This document shows positions 1-8,503 of a DNA stretch of 38,336 nt, piece by piece. The position numbers and the translations under genes are program-made. Source of the stretch: Deltaproteobacteria bacterium (GTDB taxonomy: Bacteria > Desulfobacterota > Desulfobacteria > Desulfobacterales > ETH-SRB1); contig JAJSZT010000001.1 in the NCBI GenBank assembly GCA_030272815.1, forward strand, positions 1 to 38,336. Direction: 5' to 3'. The number at the start of each line of letters is the position of its first letter. Position 1 is the stretch's first letter. The notes below the pieces were generated by a model that saw nothing but the letters and a program-made list of their open reading frames with translations, had not been told where the DNA came from and did not search any database.

Positions 1-34
1 TTATGGAAACAAAAATTCCAAAAAGGAAGTATAT

Positions 35-124
35 ATGGAAACAATAACTCGCTTTTTCCGGGATACAAAACAGAGCTTTTTTTTTGTTTGGGCCGCGAGG
101 TACCGGTAAATCTACATGGGAAGA
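35..124 (+). pseudogene. 5' remnant of a COG1373-type AAA+ ATPase
   Basis: An ATG at 35 preceded by an AAGGAAG ribosome site opens a reading frame starting METITRFFRDTKQSFF. A run of nine T (77-85) then shifts the frame. Removing one T gives FLFGPRGTGKSTW, a textbook Walker A P-loop of the ATP-binding COG1373/DUF4143 family. After GKSTW the match stops and the sequence runs into the ribosome site of the next gene, so only the first ~28 codons survive. The frameshift may be real or a homopolymer error; the loss of the rest of the gene is not explained by an error. Two other loci of this broad family lie at 35.0 and 36.6 kb. Confidence 0.7.
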
Positions 125-141
125 TAATTTAGGAGGAGATA

Positions 142-378
142 ATGAGCGAGATAAGAATGACGGGAGAAATAAGAACAGATTACGATTGCGAAACCACAGG
201 TATTCCATCTGAAAAATGGGGTGAAGCTGTATTCAAGGTCGAAGATGAGGAGATAGCTCTTGAAGTCAGTGTAGAAAAGAACATAATAGTATCAATAATG
301 GCTGGAGATGATGCAGTGTGGAAGGGGACCCTGGAGGGATTAAAAGAACTTCTTAAAAGTCAGGTCAAGCCCCAATAG
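142..378 (+). CDS. small acidic protein of unknown function
   Basis: 78 residues with a strong ribosome site (AGGAGGAG) 4-5 bases before the ATG. The protein is acidic, with no signal peptide, membrane segment or Cys cluster. It alternates short hydrophobic beta-like stretches (AVFKVEDEEIALEV, NIIVSIMAG) and ends in an amphipathic helix (LEGLKELLKSQ). I do not recognise the family. It sits directly after the ATPase remnant and converges on the rhodanese lipoprotein gene. The good ribosome site and coherent composition make it a likely real gene; function unknown. Confidence 0.6.
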   Translation: MSEIRMTGEIRTDYDCETTGIPSEKWGEAVFKVEDEEIALEVSVEKNIIVSIMAGDDAVWKGTLEGLKELLKSQVKPQ

Positions 379-476
379 TAACAGTTCACGGTTAACAGTT
401 TACAGTTAACGGTTAAAATGCTTCAGTCGTTGCATAGTTCATTGAAAAAACTGTGAGCTGTAAACCGTAAACTATT
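379..476. repeat. GTTAAC/CAGTTTACAG-type inverted repeat between convergent genes
   Basis: The left arm contains tandem variants of CAGTTCACGGTTAAC and CAGTTTACAGTTAAC. The right arm (about 450-475) carries the inverse, CTGTGAGCTGTAAACCG. The arms can pair imperfectly across about 30 bases. It lies between the stop codons of two convergent genes and may help end transcription, though no clean U-tract terminator is visible. Confidence 0.6.
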
Positions 477-498
477 ATACCTAAATTAGGGCAGAGAA

Positions 499-933
499 TT
501 ACTCAACAGGAAGACCAGCCCTTTCCCAGGAAACCCAGCCGTCTTCAATATTTATAACGTTTTTATATCCCAAACGTACCAGAGTATGGGCGGCAAGTGA
601 TCCACGTCCCCCAACCTTACAGTATATGACAATTTTGGCTTCTTTATCAGGTACTTGATTGTTAATCTTAAATTCAAGCAATCCCCTCTCTATATGAACA
701 GCTCCTGGTATATGACCCATTTTAAATTCTTTTGCTGTCCTTACATCAAGGAAGATATACCCTCCTTCATCGAACAAATTCTTTGCAACCGAGACTGGAA
801 CGTTGGTTACATGTTTGTTGGCTTCCGCTACCAGATCTTTGGTGGTCATCACTTTTGGAGTAGTTGTACAACCACCTATAATAAGGCTGACTCCTAATAA
901 TAAAGCAATAATAAGCGTCGAATATTTTTTCAT
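499..933 (-). CDS. rhodanese-domain lipoprotein (sulfurtransferase-like)
   Basis: 144 residues. The N-terminus is a lipoprotein signal (MKKYSTLIIALLLG... then IIGGC, lipidated Cys 22), so the mature protein should be membrane-anchored outside the cytoplasm. A single rhodanese domain follows: LDVRTAKEFKMGHIPGAVH at about 62-80 and the active-site loop CKVGGRG with catalytic Cys 105. One-domain rhodaneses carry a persulfide on this Cys and move sulfane sulfur. The gene has a strong GGGAGGA ribosome site and lies 114 bases downstream of the multiheme cytochrome on the same strand. A shared transcript and a role in periplasmic sulfur chemistry are plausible but inferred; the substrate is unknown. 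Confidence 0.88.
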   Translation of the reverse strand: MKKYSTLIIALLLGVSLIIGGCTTTPKVMTTKDLVAEANKHVTNVPVSVAKNLFDEGGYIFLDVRTAKEFKMGHIPGAVHIERGLLEFKINNQVPDKEAKIVIYCKVGGRGSLAAHTLVRLGYKNVINIEDGWVSWERAGLPVE

Positions 934-1047
934 AAAATCCTCCCTTTGATATTGGTTTTGAGTGATCGAGTAGGAAATTGGTTGAGTGATTGACCACTCG
1001 ACTTTTTACATGTTTTTGTGCCTTAGTAGCTGCACTGGTGTTTTTTT

Positions 1048-2385
1048 CTATTTTTCTATCTTTTTTGGTATCATTTCCGGCGAGACGATAACGTCTTTGT
1101 TTGCGTTTTTATAAGACGCTTCCACATCCTTTTCAAGCAGGAACAGGTCTGTATTCCCGTGACATGAATTGCATGTTGTATTCTGTGGGGTCTTTCTCCT
1201 GATATTATGAGGAGTTGCAGGTTTCCATGTGGGAAGTCCGTCAAAATTGGAAAGGCCGTTATCAACATAATAATCGAAGGTTCCCTGATCTACAGGAATA
1301 TGGCGTACGACAACAAACTTCTCAGGCCTTTTTTTACCTGATAAAGGATTGAGGCCTATTTTAAAATTAATGGTTGAGCGTTTTGTTTTAAAATATTTAA
1401 TGCCCTGTTTGTCTTTTCCAACATGACAGCCATAACAATTCTTGTACTTTACAGAATGACAGACATGGCAACTGACTCTGTCCCTGTGTAGTGTGTGCTG
1501 GTCTGCGTTTTTTGACTTTAAATCGTAAATGTTTAAATGGCAGTTCAAGCACTTCGGACCATTTTCAACCTCATACCGGTTTGCATAGTTCTTGCCGTCT
1601 CCATGCATTTCATCTGCCTTGTGGCATTTGCTGCATTTAAAATATTTTTCTTTGTGTATATCAGGAGGCATCCCTTTATTTTCACCAAAGTATTCATTTT
1701 TTATACGGCTTCCGTGACAGGCTGTACAGACCAGGTTCATAGGAGGTCTTTTCTGAAAAACATGCCCGTCCAACAGCCCTCCTCCCACAGATTCGGGACG
1801 GCTGATGTGGCACTGACCGCAACTGCTGTGGCAGGAATTACAATGAGATTTTCTTGCCTCATCGACTTTTGAATGCACAATTTTGTCAACACTTGACCGT
1901 TTATCGATAATTTTTTTGAATGGCCCCAGATTAATGTGGAGACTGCTTTTGTAATGCCTTGCAATATCATCGTGGCATGATCCGCACGTGTTTGAAGGAT
2001 CAGGAAATGAAGGATCTTTTATTACACCTTTGTGTGCTGTTTTCCAGTCAGGATCATCAGGATCCCCTCCATGACATTCATGACATCCAATTTTACCATG
2101 ATATTCGTCTTCTGTAAAAAAAGAGTCAACAAACACCTTTTCATGCGGAGCCAACGGCTCCACAAAGCCCCCTCAACCTTCACCTGAGGTTTCAGAAGAA
2201 ATTGCAGGTTTGGACGGGCTGGTTTCAGCTATTTCTCGTGTAATTTTTATAAGATTTCTGGCGCTGGTATGGCATTTAAAACATTGGTTTTCATTCTCAG
2301 CGCACTGGACATCGCAGTTAACATTAGACCATAATAAAAAAGCTAAAACCAGAGAAATGCTAATTGTTAACTTTGTAAATTTCAT
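1048..2385 (-). CDS. exported 11-heme cytochrome c, candidate selenoprotein (in-frame TGA at 2173-2175)
   Basis: Read through one TGA, this is 445 residues: a signal peptide (MKFTKLTISISLVLAFLLW...) and one heme motif CFKCH in the first 70 codons. Residue 71 is the TGA codon (context GEG-TGA-GGF). Ten further CXXCH motifs follow: CHECH, CGSCH, CNSCH, CGQCH, CTACH, CSKCH, CLNCH, CHVCH, CYGCH and CNSCH. Both halves are in exactly the same frame. Conventional annotation would give a 70-residue peptide (2173-2385) and a 371-residue protein from GTG at 2163. The latter would lack the export signal that heme attachment needs, although a GAGGGG sequence precedes that GTG and internal restart is formally possible. 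A hairpin right after the TGA fits a selenocysteine insertion element. Alternatives are a nonsense mutation or sequencing error. The protein is likely a periplasmic electron carrier or oxidoreductase; partner unknown. Confidence 0.65.
2144..2175 (-). promoter_or_regulatory. candidate bacterial SECIS hairpin after an in-frame TGA
   Basis: On the minus-strand RNA the UGA (2175-2173) is followed after 8 bases by a 9-bp stem, UGUGGAGCC (2164-2156) with GGCUCCGCA (2152-2144). It has one G-U wobble and a 3-base loop GUU starting with G. The loop begins 17 bases after UGA. This agrees with the known bacterial SECIS pattern: stem just after UGA, loop about 16-37 bases away, G at the start of the loop. 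Pairing is read from the sequence; SelB binding is inferred. Confidence 0.55.
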
Positions 2386-2427
2386 TTTTTATTAATTGTA
2401 TTCCAAGTTAAGCGATTATTTAGTTTA

Positions 2428-2456
2428 AGTATATATAATTGCAACAGATTAATCAA
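2428..2456 (-). promoter_or_regulatory. sigma70-type promoter for the cytochrome-rhodanese genes
   Basis: On the minus strand, TTGATT (2456-2451) and TATACT (2433-2428) are separated by exactly 17 bases. Transcription would begin near 2421, about 35 bases before the cytochrome ATG at 2385. This suggests the cytochrome is transcribed independently of the upstream RNase D gene. Confidence 0.5.
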
Positions 2457-2459
2457 ACA

Positions 2460-3608
2460 TTAAGAACATATGCTCATAAACTTTTTTAATATAGCCACTA
2501 TATCTCTGCCAAATTCTTTTTTCTGCCATTTTTTCATTTCTTTAATCTTTAAAAGATCCTTTAAGTGAGCTGGATTTTGTATTGCAATTGAGGTTATAAT
2601 TGTTTTGTTGCAGATTATAGCTGGATCTAATCCTATTTCTTTAGCTCTTGAATCTCTCCAGCGCTTAATAGCCTTTGCCCTTAATGGAACTTCAGGTGGT
2701 AAAACTGGAGCTTTCCTGAGCGGATAAACAGGCAGAGCAGTCGCGGGTAACATCAAGGAATTGTTTACAGCCTTGACTATGGCATCACCATACATGTCAA
2801 TCTGTTTTTGGCTTAATGCTTTTATTTCTGCTAATTGTCTTTTGTTAACAGGCTTTTCTTTAACAATTTTCATTATAGAATTATTACCAATTATCTTGAA
2901 CAAAGGCTTGTCCTTTTTTTCGGCAACGCTTAACCGAAACTGAAGAAGTGCTTCAAGGACAGCAAGAGGTTTAGGGTTCAGCTTTCCAGCTCCTTTGAAT
3001 TTCATAAATAATGGTTCGCTATTGAGTAAGGCGGGTCTGACTTTGCTTAAAATTTTACATTCTTCGTGAACCCATGAAATCCGGTCAATTTCTTTGAGTT
3101 CTTTTTCTAGAATTTCTGCAAGTTTAATAAGATATATCGTATCGTTTACAGCATATTCTATCATATCTTCCGGCAGAGGTCTTTTGGACCAGTCTCTTTT
3201 CCTGTATTTCTTATTAAGACTGATTTTGAATCTTTTTTTAAGTACTGCATCCAGACTCGTTTCCCTGATTCCTAAAAACATACAGGCAATCTGGGTATCA
3301 AAAAGATTTTTTATTTTTATATTGAAATCCCTGTAAAGACTGCGGACATCGAAGTCAGCGCCGTGAAAAATTTTTTTAATATCGCTGTTTGAGAAAAGGC
3401 TTTTAATCGAAGAGAGGTCTTGGATCTGTAAAGGATCAATTACAACATGTTTTTTTTTCGCAGCAAGCTGGATCAGACAGACCTTTTCTTTAAAATGATA
3501 CATTGAGTCCGCTTCTACGTCAACGGCAATGGATTTTTCCTTCTTTAAATCCCTTGTAATTTTTTCAAGATCTGTTTTAGTGTTTATTAGCGTATATTTA
3601 GTTTTCAT
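2460..3608 (-). CDS. rnd: ribonuclease D-like 3'-5' exonuclease
   Basis: 382 residues from the ATG at 3608; an in-frame GTG at 3635 would add nine residues but overlaps a palindromic repeat and lacks a better ribosome site. The N-terminal DEDD exonuclease domain shows Exo I (VDVEADSM), Exo II around HGADFDVRSLYRDF and Exo III (EYAVNDTIYLIKLAEIL with the typical Y and D). An HRDC-like helical domain follows (KPLAVLEALLQFRLSVAEKK...). RNase D trims 3' ends of tRNA and other stable RNA in the cytoplasm. The lysine-rich C-terminal region resembles the second HRDC-like part of the family. It stands alone, with rightward thrS beyond it. Confidence 0.85.
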   Translation of the reverse strand: MKTKYTLINTKTDLEKITRDLKKEKSIAVDVEADSMYHFKEKVCLIQLAAKKKHVVIDPLQIQDLSSIKSLFSNSDIKKIFHGADFDVRSLYRDFNIKIKNLFDTQIACMFLGIRETSLDAVLKKRFKISLNKKYRKRDWSKRPLPEDMIEYAVNDTIYLIKLAEILEKELKEIDRISWVHEECKILSKVRPALLNSEPLFMKFKGAGKLNPKPLAVLEALLQFRLSVAEKKDKPLFKIIGNNSIMKIVKEKPVNKRQLAEIKALSQKQIDMYGDAIVKAVNNSLMLPATALPVYPLRKAPVLPPEVPLRAKAIKRWRDSRAKEIGLDPAIICNKTIITSIAIQNPAHLKDLLKIKEMKKWQKKEFGRDIVAILKKFMSICS

Positions 3609-3628
3609 AAATAAAGTTTCTTTGTAAG

Positions 3629-3725
3629 CGTTCACGGAACATTGAAATTAGAAAATAGAAATTGGAAATTTGGCCTTCATGCTTTTGTACTGTTCTTTCC
3701 AATTTCAAGTTTCAAGCCGTGAACG
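3629..3725. repeat. 97-bp palindromic repeat between rnd and thrS
   Basis: The ends CGTTCACGG and CCGTGAACG are perfect 9-bp inverted repeats. Inside them GAAATTGGAAA pairs with TTTCCAATTTC, and runs of GAAATTAGAAA-like sequence make up the rest. The whole can fold into one long imperfect hairpin between divergent genes. Confidence 0.65.
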
Positions 3726-3739
3726 GTTACGTTTTTTTC

Positions 3740-3768
3740 TTGACGGGCAAGACCATTTCGCCTAAATT
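3740..3768 (+). promoter_or_regulatory. sigma70-type promoter for thrS
   Basis: TTGACG (3740-3745) and TAAATT (3763-3768) are 17 bases apart. This gives a leader of about 135 bases before the thrS ATG at 3910. I see no T-box specifier or antiterminator in that leader. Confidence 0.4.
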
Positions 3769-3909
3769 TTTTAACTTAAGTTTTATTCTGTAGTACTTTT
3801 TATATAAGCAATTATTTTAGTTGGTTTCGAATCGTTATATATGTTTGGTTTGATTCCTGGTCAACAATTATGATGATTTCATAAAAATTTATTTTCTGGT
3901 GAGAATATA

Positions 3910-5826
3910 ATGATAAACATAGCTCTTCCTGATGGAAGTATAAAAAGTTTTGAGAATGCGCCAACCGGCCTGGATGTCGCCAGGAGTATTTCAGAGGGTT
4001 TGGCGAGAAATTCAATTGCTGTTGAAGTTGATGGCAGGCTGCTTGATTTGAGTGAAAGAATTATTAATGATTGCCATCTGCGCCTTATCACAAACAAAGA
4101 CAAGGAAGCTCTGGAAATACTTCGCCACAGTGCTGCGCATGTCATGGCACAGGCAATCTTACATCTTTATAAGGATGCCAGGCTGACTATCGGGCCTGTT
4201 GTAGAGGATGGCTTTTACTATGACATTGATATGGAGCCGATTTCAAAAGACGATTTTCCCAAAATTGAGGAAGAAATAAAACGAATAATAAAGGCAAAAA
4301 TTCCTTTTAAACGCAAGATGGTTTCAAAATCCGAAGCAGTTCAATTTTACGAAAACGAGCCATACAAACTCGAAATGATTTCAGAGCTTGAAGATGGAAC
4401 AATATCTTTCTACAAGCAGGGAGATTTTACGGATTTATGCCGCGGCCCGCATCTTCCTCATACCGGATTTATAAAAGCAATAAAATTAATGAAGGTTTCG
4501 GGCGCTTACTGGCGTGCTGATCAGACAAAAGCCCAGTTGCAGAGAATTTATGGTACAGCCTTTTTTGACAAGAAAGAACTTAAAGCCTATCTAAATTTCC
4601 TTGAAGAGGCAAAAAAAAGAAATCATAGAAAAATTGGTGCGGCTCTCGATCTTTTCAGCTTTCACGAAGAAGCGCCGGGGATGCCTTTTTTCCACCCAAA
4701 GGGAATGAATATCTGGAATGCGCTCTTAGATTACTGGAGGGAGGAACACAGGAAAGCAGGCTATGTTGAAACAAAGACACCGATTATGCTTAATCGTTCT
4801 TTATGGGAAAAGAGCGGGCACTGGGATAATTACAGAGAGAATATGTACACCTCCGTTATTGATGATGTGGAGTACGCAATAAAGCCGATGAACTGTCCCG
4901 GCGGAATGCTTCTGTATGGCATGAGACCCCATTCATACAAGGACTTGCCTGTTCGTGCCGCTGAGATCGGACTTGTACACCGTCACGAACTGAGCGGAGT
5001 GCTGAACGGCCTTTTCAGGGTCAGAGCTTTCCATCAGGATGATGCTCATATTTTCATGACCGAAGAACAGATAGAAGATGAAATCGTTGAAGTTCTGAGG
5101 CTGGTTGAAAGGATTTATTCAACCTTTGGTCTTGGTTTTTATCTTGAGCTTTCCACAAGACCTGAAAAGTCAATAGGATCGGATAAGCAGTGGGAATTAA
5201 CTACAGATGGTTTAAAAGCAGCGCTTGATTCCTACGGCATGGACTATAAAATAAACGAGGGCGATGGTGCATTTTACGGCCCGAAGATAGATATGCACAT
5301 AAAAGATGCGCTCAGCCGCACATGGCAATGCGGGACTGTGCAGCTTGATATGTCTTTGCCTGAAAGATTTGATCTTTCTTATATAGGAAAGGATAATGAA
5401 AAACACCGTCCCATTATGATTCACAGGGTAATTTACGGCTCTATTGAAAGGTTTTTCGGGATACTTGTTGAACACTTTGCAGGAAAATTTCCTTTATGGT
5501 TGTCTCCGGTACAGGTTGCTATTCTGGCAATTAATGATGAGCTTGTTTCTTACGCAAATTCTGTAAAAACAGAATTTGAAGAGCAGGGATTGCGGACAGA
5601 GGTTGACAGCAGAACTGAAAGCCTTAACAAAAAAATCCGTGATGCCCAGTTGAACAAAATTCCTCTTATCCTTACAATTGGCGGGAAAGAAAGAGAATCC
5701 AACACTCTTTCAGTAAGAACTCTGGACGGCAAAGTCAGATTCGGAGTCACGCATGAAGATTTTTTAAATAAAGTTCTTGCGAATATAAGGGGCAGGGAGC
5801 TGGAATTAGATATTTTTAAGAAATAG
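3910..5826 (+). CDS. thrS: threonyl-tRNA synthetase
   Basis: 638 residues, the normal full length. Domain order: TGS domain (about 1-60), editing domain with HSAAHVMAQAILHLY and CRGPH (Zn/editing His-Cys motifs), class II core with motif 2 (VHRHELSGVLNGLFRVRAFHQDD) and motif 3 (IHRVIYGSIERFFGILVEH), and a C-terminal anticodon-binding domain (PLWLSPVQVAIL...). It charges tRNA-Thr in the cytoplasm and clears mischarged Ser-tRNA-Thr. A GGTGAG ribosome site precedes the ATG. Unlike many relatives it is not followed by infC-rpmI-rplT; a small Cys-rich gene starts 13 bases after the stop. Confidence 0.98.
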   Translation: MINIALPDGSIKSFENAPTGLDVARSISEGLARNSIAVEVDGRLLDLSERIINDCHLRLITNKDKEALEILRHSAAHVMAQAILHLYKDARLTIGPVVEDGFYYDIDMEPISKDDFPKIEEEIKRIIKAKIPFKRKMVSKSEAVQFYENEPYKLEMISELEDGTISFYKQGDFTDLCRGPHLPHTGFIKAIKLMKVSGAYWRADQTKAQLQRIYGTAFFDKKELKAYLNFLEEAKKRNHRKIGAALDLFSFHEEAPGMPFFHPKGMNIWNALLDYWREEHRKAGYVETKTPIMLNRSLWEKSGHWDNYRENMYTSVIDDVEYAIKPMNCPGGMLLYGMRPHSYKDLPVRAAEIGLVHRHELSGVLNGLFRVRAFHQDDAHIFMTEEQIEDEIVEVLRLVERIYSTFGLGFYLELSTRPEKSIGSDKQWELTTDGLKAALDSYGMDYKINEGDGAFYGPKIDMHIKDALSRTWQCGTVQLDMSLPERFDLSYIGKDNEKHRPIMIHRVIYGSIERFFGILVEHFAGKFPLWLSPVQVAILAINDELVSYANSVKTEFEEQGLRTEVDSRTESLNKKIRDAQLNKIPLILTIGGKERESNTLSVRTLDGKVRFGVTHEDFLNKVLANIRGRELELDIFKK

Positions 5827-5839
5827 ATAATAACAATTT

Positions 5840-6049
5840 ATGACAACAAATAACGCTGGTGTTACAACTCACAGGATAAAATGGTGTGATCTTAAGTGTA
5901 AGCATGCCGACTTTGCCAAACTGGACGCAATGGACGGCAGTTGCCGGACATTCCAGTCTTTATGGTGCAGCAAGCTTAAAAAACATGTTACAAAAAATTC
6001 GCCATGTGAAGCATTATTTGGGAAGAGACGGCCGACTACCGGATGGTGA
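5840..6049 (+). CDS. small conserved Cys-rich protein, unknown function
   Basis: 69 residues with five cysteines: WCDLKCKHA near the N-terminus, GSCRTF, WCSKL and SPCEALF. It ends in a basic RRPTTGW tail. The spacing C-x3-C...C...C...C suggests a metal site or disulfide-type fold, and I recall similar short proteins ending in RRPTxGW in sulfate reducers, without assigned function. It starts 13 bases after thrS, so it is probably read from the same transcript. The ribosome site is weak. The competing reading frame starting at 5886 lacks family signal in this stretch, which supports this frame here. Confidence 0.65.
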   Translation: MTTNNAGVTTHRIKWCDLKCKHADFAKLDAMDGSCRTFQSLWCSKLKKHVTKNSPCEALFGKRRPTTGW

Positions 6050-6056
6050 TATAAAT

Positions 6057-6449
6057 TTGTCAGGCAGTAAAAAATTTATATATCACTGGCTTCCTGTAAT
6101 AATTTACTGCCTTTTGATTTTTATTCAGTCCTCTTATCCTTCCCCTGAAAATATCCCAAACCTGCCTTATCTTGACAAACTCATCCATTTTGCAGCCTAT
6201 GCCATCCTTGGAATTCTCTTTTTCAGGGCATTCAGAACCCAACGATTCAAAGAAAATATAAATTTGGTGATAATGCTCAGCATATTATCATCATCTCTTT
6301 ACGGCATGAGTGATGAAGTTCACCAGTATTTTGTGCCATACAGAAATGCTGATATAATGGATTTTCTTGCAGATGTGATGGGCAGTATTTGCGGAGTATA
6401 CCTTTTGATGCATTTGACAGGCATGAAGAGGATGAAATTTTTTGAGTAG
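6057..6449 (+). CDS. VanZ-like integral membrane protein
   Basis: About 130 residues from a TTG at 6057; a longer start at ATG 5985 would overlap the Cys-rich gene. VanZ family features are clear: first helix HWLPVIIYCLLIFIQSSYPSP, then DKLIHFAAYAILGILFFRAF, a third helix, then DEVHQYFVPYRNADIMDFLADVMGS and a last helix. VanZ-like proteins are small four-helix membrane proteins, linked to teicoplanin resistance in one case but mostly of unknown role. It follows the Cys-rich gene by a few bases, so translation is probably coupled. The start codon is the uncertain part; the family call is firm. Confidence 0.8.
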   Translation: MSGSKKFIYHWLPVIIYCLLIFIQSSYPSPENIPNLPYLDKLIHFAAYAILGILFFRAFRTQRFKENINLVIMLSILSSSLYGMSDEVHQYFVPYRNADIMDFLADVMGSICGVYLLMHLTGMKRMKFFE

Positions 6450-6507
6450 CTGCTTTCTGAGAATTTCAGTGACATCCATTGCATTATAACTTTTCTTCAG
6501 GCACATA

Positions 6508-6606
6508 ATGGGGCTCAAACAATTCTTCCCTGAAGCTGCTGAAACAGCAAAAAAATCTATTGAGCTCATTGTTAAGGAGCCTGTATTAATGGATTGGAGA
6601 AATTAA
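6508..6606 (+). other. possible short ORF or gene-end remnant in the 6450-6825 gap
   Basis: The 375-base gap before the amylase gene holds a 32-codon frame (MGLKQFFPEAAETAKKSIELIV...MDWRN, stop at 6604) with protein-like composition but no clear ribosome site. It may be the 3' remnant of a lost gene or chance. Apart from this and the promoter at 6649-6677, I see nothing in the gap. Confidence 0.2.
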
Positions 6607-6648
6607 ACCGGGCATGGGTATTTTGCTATACTTACTACAATAAATTTC

Positions 6649-6677
6649 TTGACCTTGCAGTGAGCTTTTGCTAATAT
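6649..6677 (+). promoter_or_regulatory. sigma70-type promoter for the amylase gene
   Basis: TTGACC (6649-6654) and TAATAT (6672-6677) with a 17-base spacer. The leader to the amylase ATG would be about 140 bases. Confidence 0.5.
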
Positions 6678-6825
6678 TTATATTAACTATTTAATTGATT
6701 ACAACTTCAGCGGCAACTTCTCTTAATATTCAGATACTATTTTCTTAAAGCCTATATAAACCACCCTGTTACGTCGGATCCTTTGCCGCATCCTATTGGT
6801 AAAAAAATCTAAAATAAGGTGATCC

Positions 6826-8325
6826 ATGCTAACACAAAATGATGTGATTTACTTTGTTGTCACCGATCGTTTTTATAACGGTGACTCAGATAATGACAAA
6901 GATGTAAATCTAACAAATCCGCGAGCTTTTCATGGAGGCGACTTTGCTGGATTAAAAAAGAAAATACCATATTTCCAAACTTTAGGCATTACGGCCTTAT
7001 GGCTTACGCCTGTATATTTGAATATTCATGATTTTTTCGACAGTGCGGGTTATCATGGTTACTGGGCAATAGATTTTGAGCGAGTAGATCCACACCTATA
7101 TAGTATAAATCCCGACTTTGCTGAAGGAAGCAGGTACTATCTCAAAGAATTGGTTGACACTTTCCACAATGCAGGAATCAAAGTTATTTTGGATATGGTA
7201 GTGAATCACACTGGATACCATACACCAGCTTATGAAGCTTATTCTTACAAAAAATTTGAACCTCGTCATTTTAATATTCACCATCATGATGATCCTATAG
7301 AGCATTGGCTCTTCGGGTTGCCTGATCTTGACCATAATCAGCCCGAAGTCGGAGATTATTTCGTCCAAAATATTATAGACTGGATCAAAGAAACGGGGAT
7401 CGACGGAATCCGTATGGATACCGTAAAGCATGTGGAGCCCACTTTCTGGTATCTTTTTAAATCCTATATCAAAACAAGTAATCCCCAGGTAACACTTATT
7501 GGTGAAGTATTGGATTGGAATCCAATTTGCGTAGGTCATTACCAACAACAACATGATTTTGATACATTATTTGATTTTCCTCTCTGTGGCGCTATTAAGG
7601 ATACTATAGTGTGGGACCAGCCTATGACTAAAATTGCACGTCCCCGATTACATCCAAACGAACCTAAAGGAATACTAGATTTAAATAAACCATATACCAA
7701 TGCCAATCGTCTGATTACTCTATTAGACAACCATGATTTGGATAGGCGTATTACAACTGAAATTTTAGATAGACTTGGTCATTGGGACCGCGATCTTGCT
7801 CGCAAAATTCTCAAATTATGTCTTTCTTTGCTTTTTACAATCAGGGGAGTTCCACAGGTCTACTATGGGACCGAAATCGGCTTGGAAGGAAGGCAGGATC
7901 CAGACAATCGACGCGATATGCCATGGTCTATATTTGGTACTGATAATAGACCTGCCGAAGACCATCTTTTTGAACTGGATATTTTTGACCATATAATTAA
8001 AATGATAAAATTACGGAGCGAAAATAAAGCTATTCGTTACGGTTATATTTTTACTTTATATGTTGATCAATTCCTATACTCATATTTGAGAGAATTTCGC
8101 GGCAATGTTGTTTTGGTCGTTATTAATAATGGTTATGACCCCATGCCACATCCTATTTCTATTGAAATTGCGATTAATTGCAATATACCACCCCGAATAA
8201 AGCAGATACTGCCCGATGGTCAGGTCTTAATCAGTCAATTTAATGAACTTCCCGATGTTACAATTCATTCTGGAGGTATAGAAGTTCAGCTTCCTGGAAA
8301 AACCACAGGTATATATATTTTGTAG
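6826..8325 (+). CDS. alpha-amylase family glycoside hydrolase (GH13)
   Basis: 499 residues, no signal peptide, so probably cytoplasmic. The (beta/alpha)8 barrel motifs appear in order: DMVVNHTGYH (region I), GIRMDTVKH with nucleophile Asp 198 (region II), LIGEVLDW with acid/base Glu 227 (region III) and LDNHDLDR with Asp 304 (region IV). The opening DVIYFVVTDRFYNGD is typical of bacterial GH13 and cyclomaltodextrinase/alpha-amylase relatives. A short beta-sandwich C domain follows. It should act on alpha-1,4-glucans such as glycogen-derived dextrins; exact specificity cannot be read. A GGTGAT ribosome site lies before the ATG. It is the first of a run of rightward genes, but the gap to the next (178 bases) makes one operon uncertain. 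Confidence 0.92.
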   Translation: MLTQNDVIYFVVTDRFYNGDSDNDKDVNLTNPRAFHGGDFAGLKKKIPYFQTLGITALWLTPVYLNIHDFFDSAGYHGYWAIDFERVDPHLYSINPDFAEGSRYYLKELVDTFHNAGIKVILDMVVNHTGYHTPAYEAYSYKKFEPRHFNIHHHDDPIEHWLFGLPDLDHNQPEVGDYFVQNIIDWIKETGIDGIRMDTVKHVEPTFWYLFKSYIKTSNPQVTLIGEVLDWNPICVGHYQQQHDFDTLFDFPLCGAIKDTIVWDQPMTKIARPRLHPNEPKGILDLNKPYTNANRLITLLDNHDLDRRITTEILDRLGHWDRDLARKILKLCLSLLFTIRGVPQVYYGTEIGLEGRQDPDNRRDMPWSIFGTDNRPAEDHLFELDIFDHIIKMIKLRSENKAIRYGYIFTLYVDQFLYSYLREFRGNVVLVVINNGYDPMPHPISIEIAINCNIPPRIKQILPDGQVLISQFNELPDVTIHSGGIEVQLPGKTTGIYIL

Positions 8326-8503
8326 GTAGTTATGAATTACATGTTTCCGGCACCATAGTTCATGTCAATGTAGTAAGAATCGATCCAAAAATTCAACGAT
8401 TTCAAGATATTCCACAGATAATTGTTCGTTAGATCGTAACCGTTCGCTGGGATCGGGGATCAGGGAATGAGGAGTCTGTGGCACTAAAAAGGAGGTATAA
8501 GAC

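Noticed and set aside
3769-3909. T-box or other riboswitch in the thrS leader
   Set aside because: No T-box sequence, specifier loop or terminator/antiterminator pair could be found.
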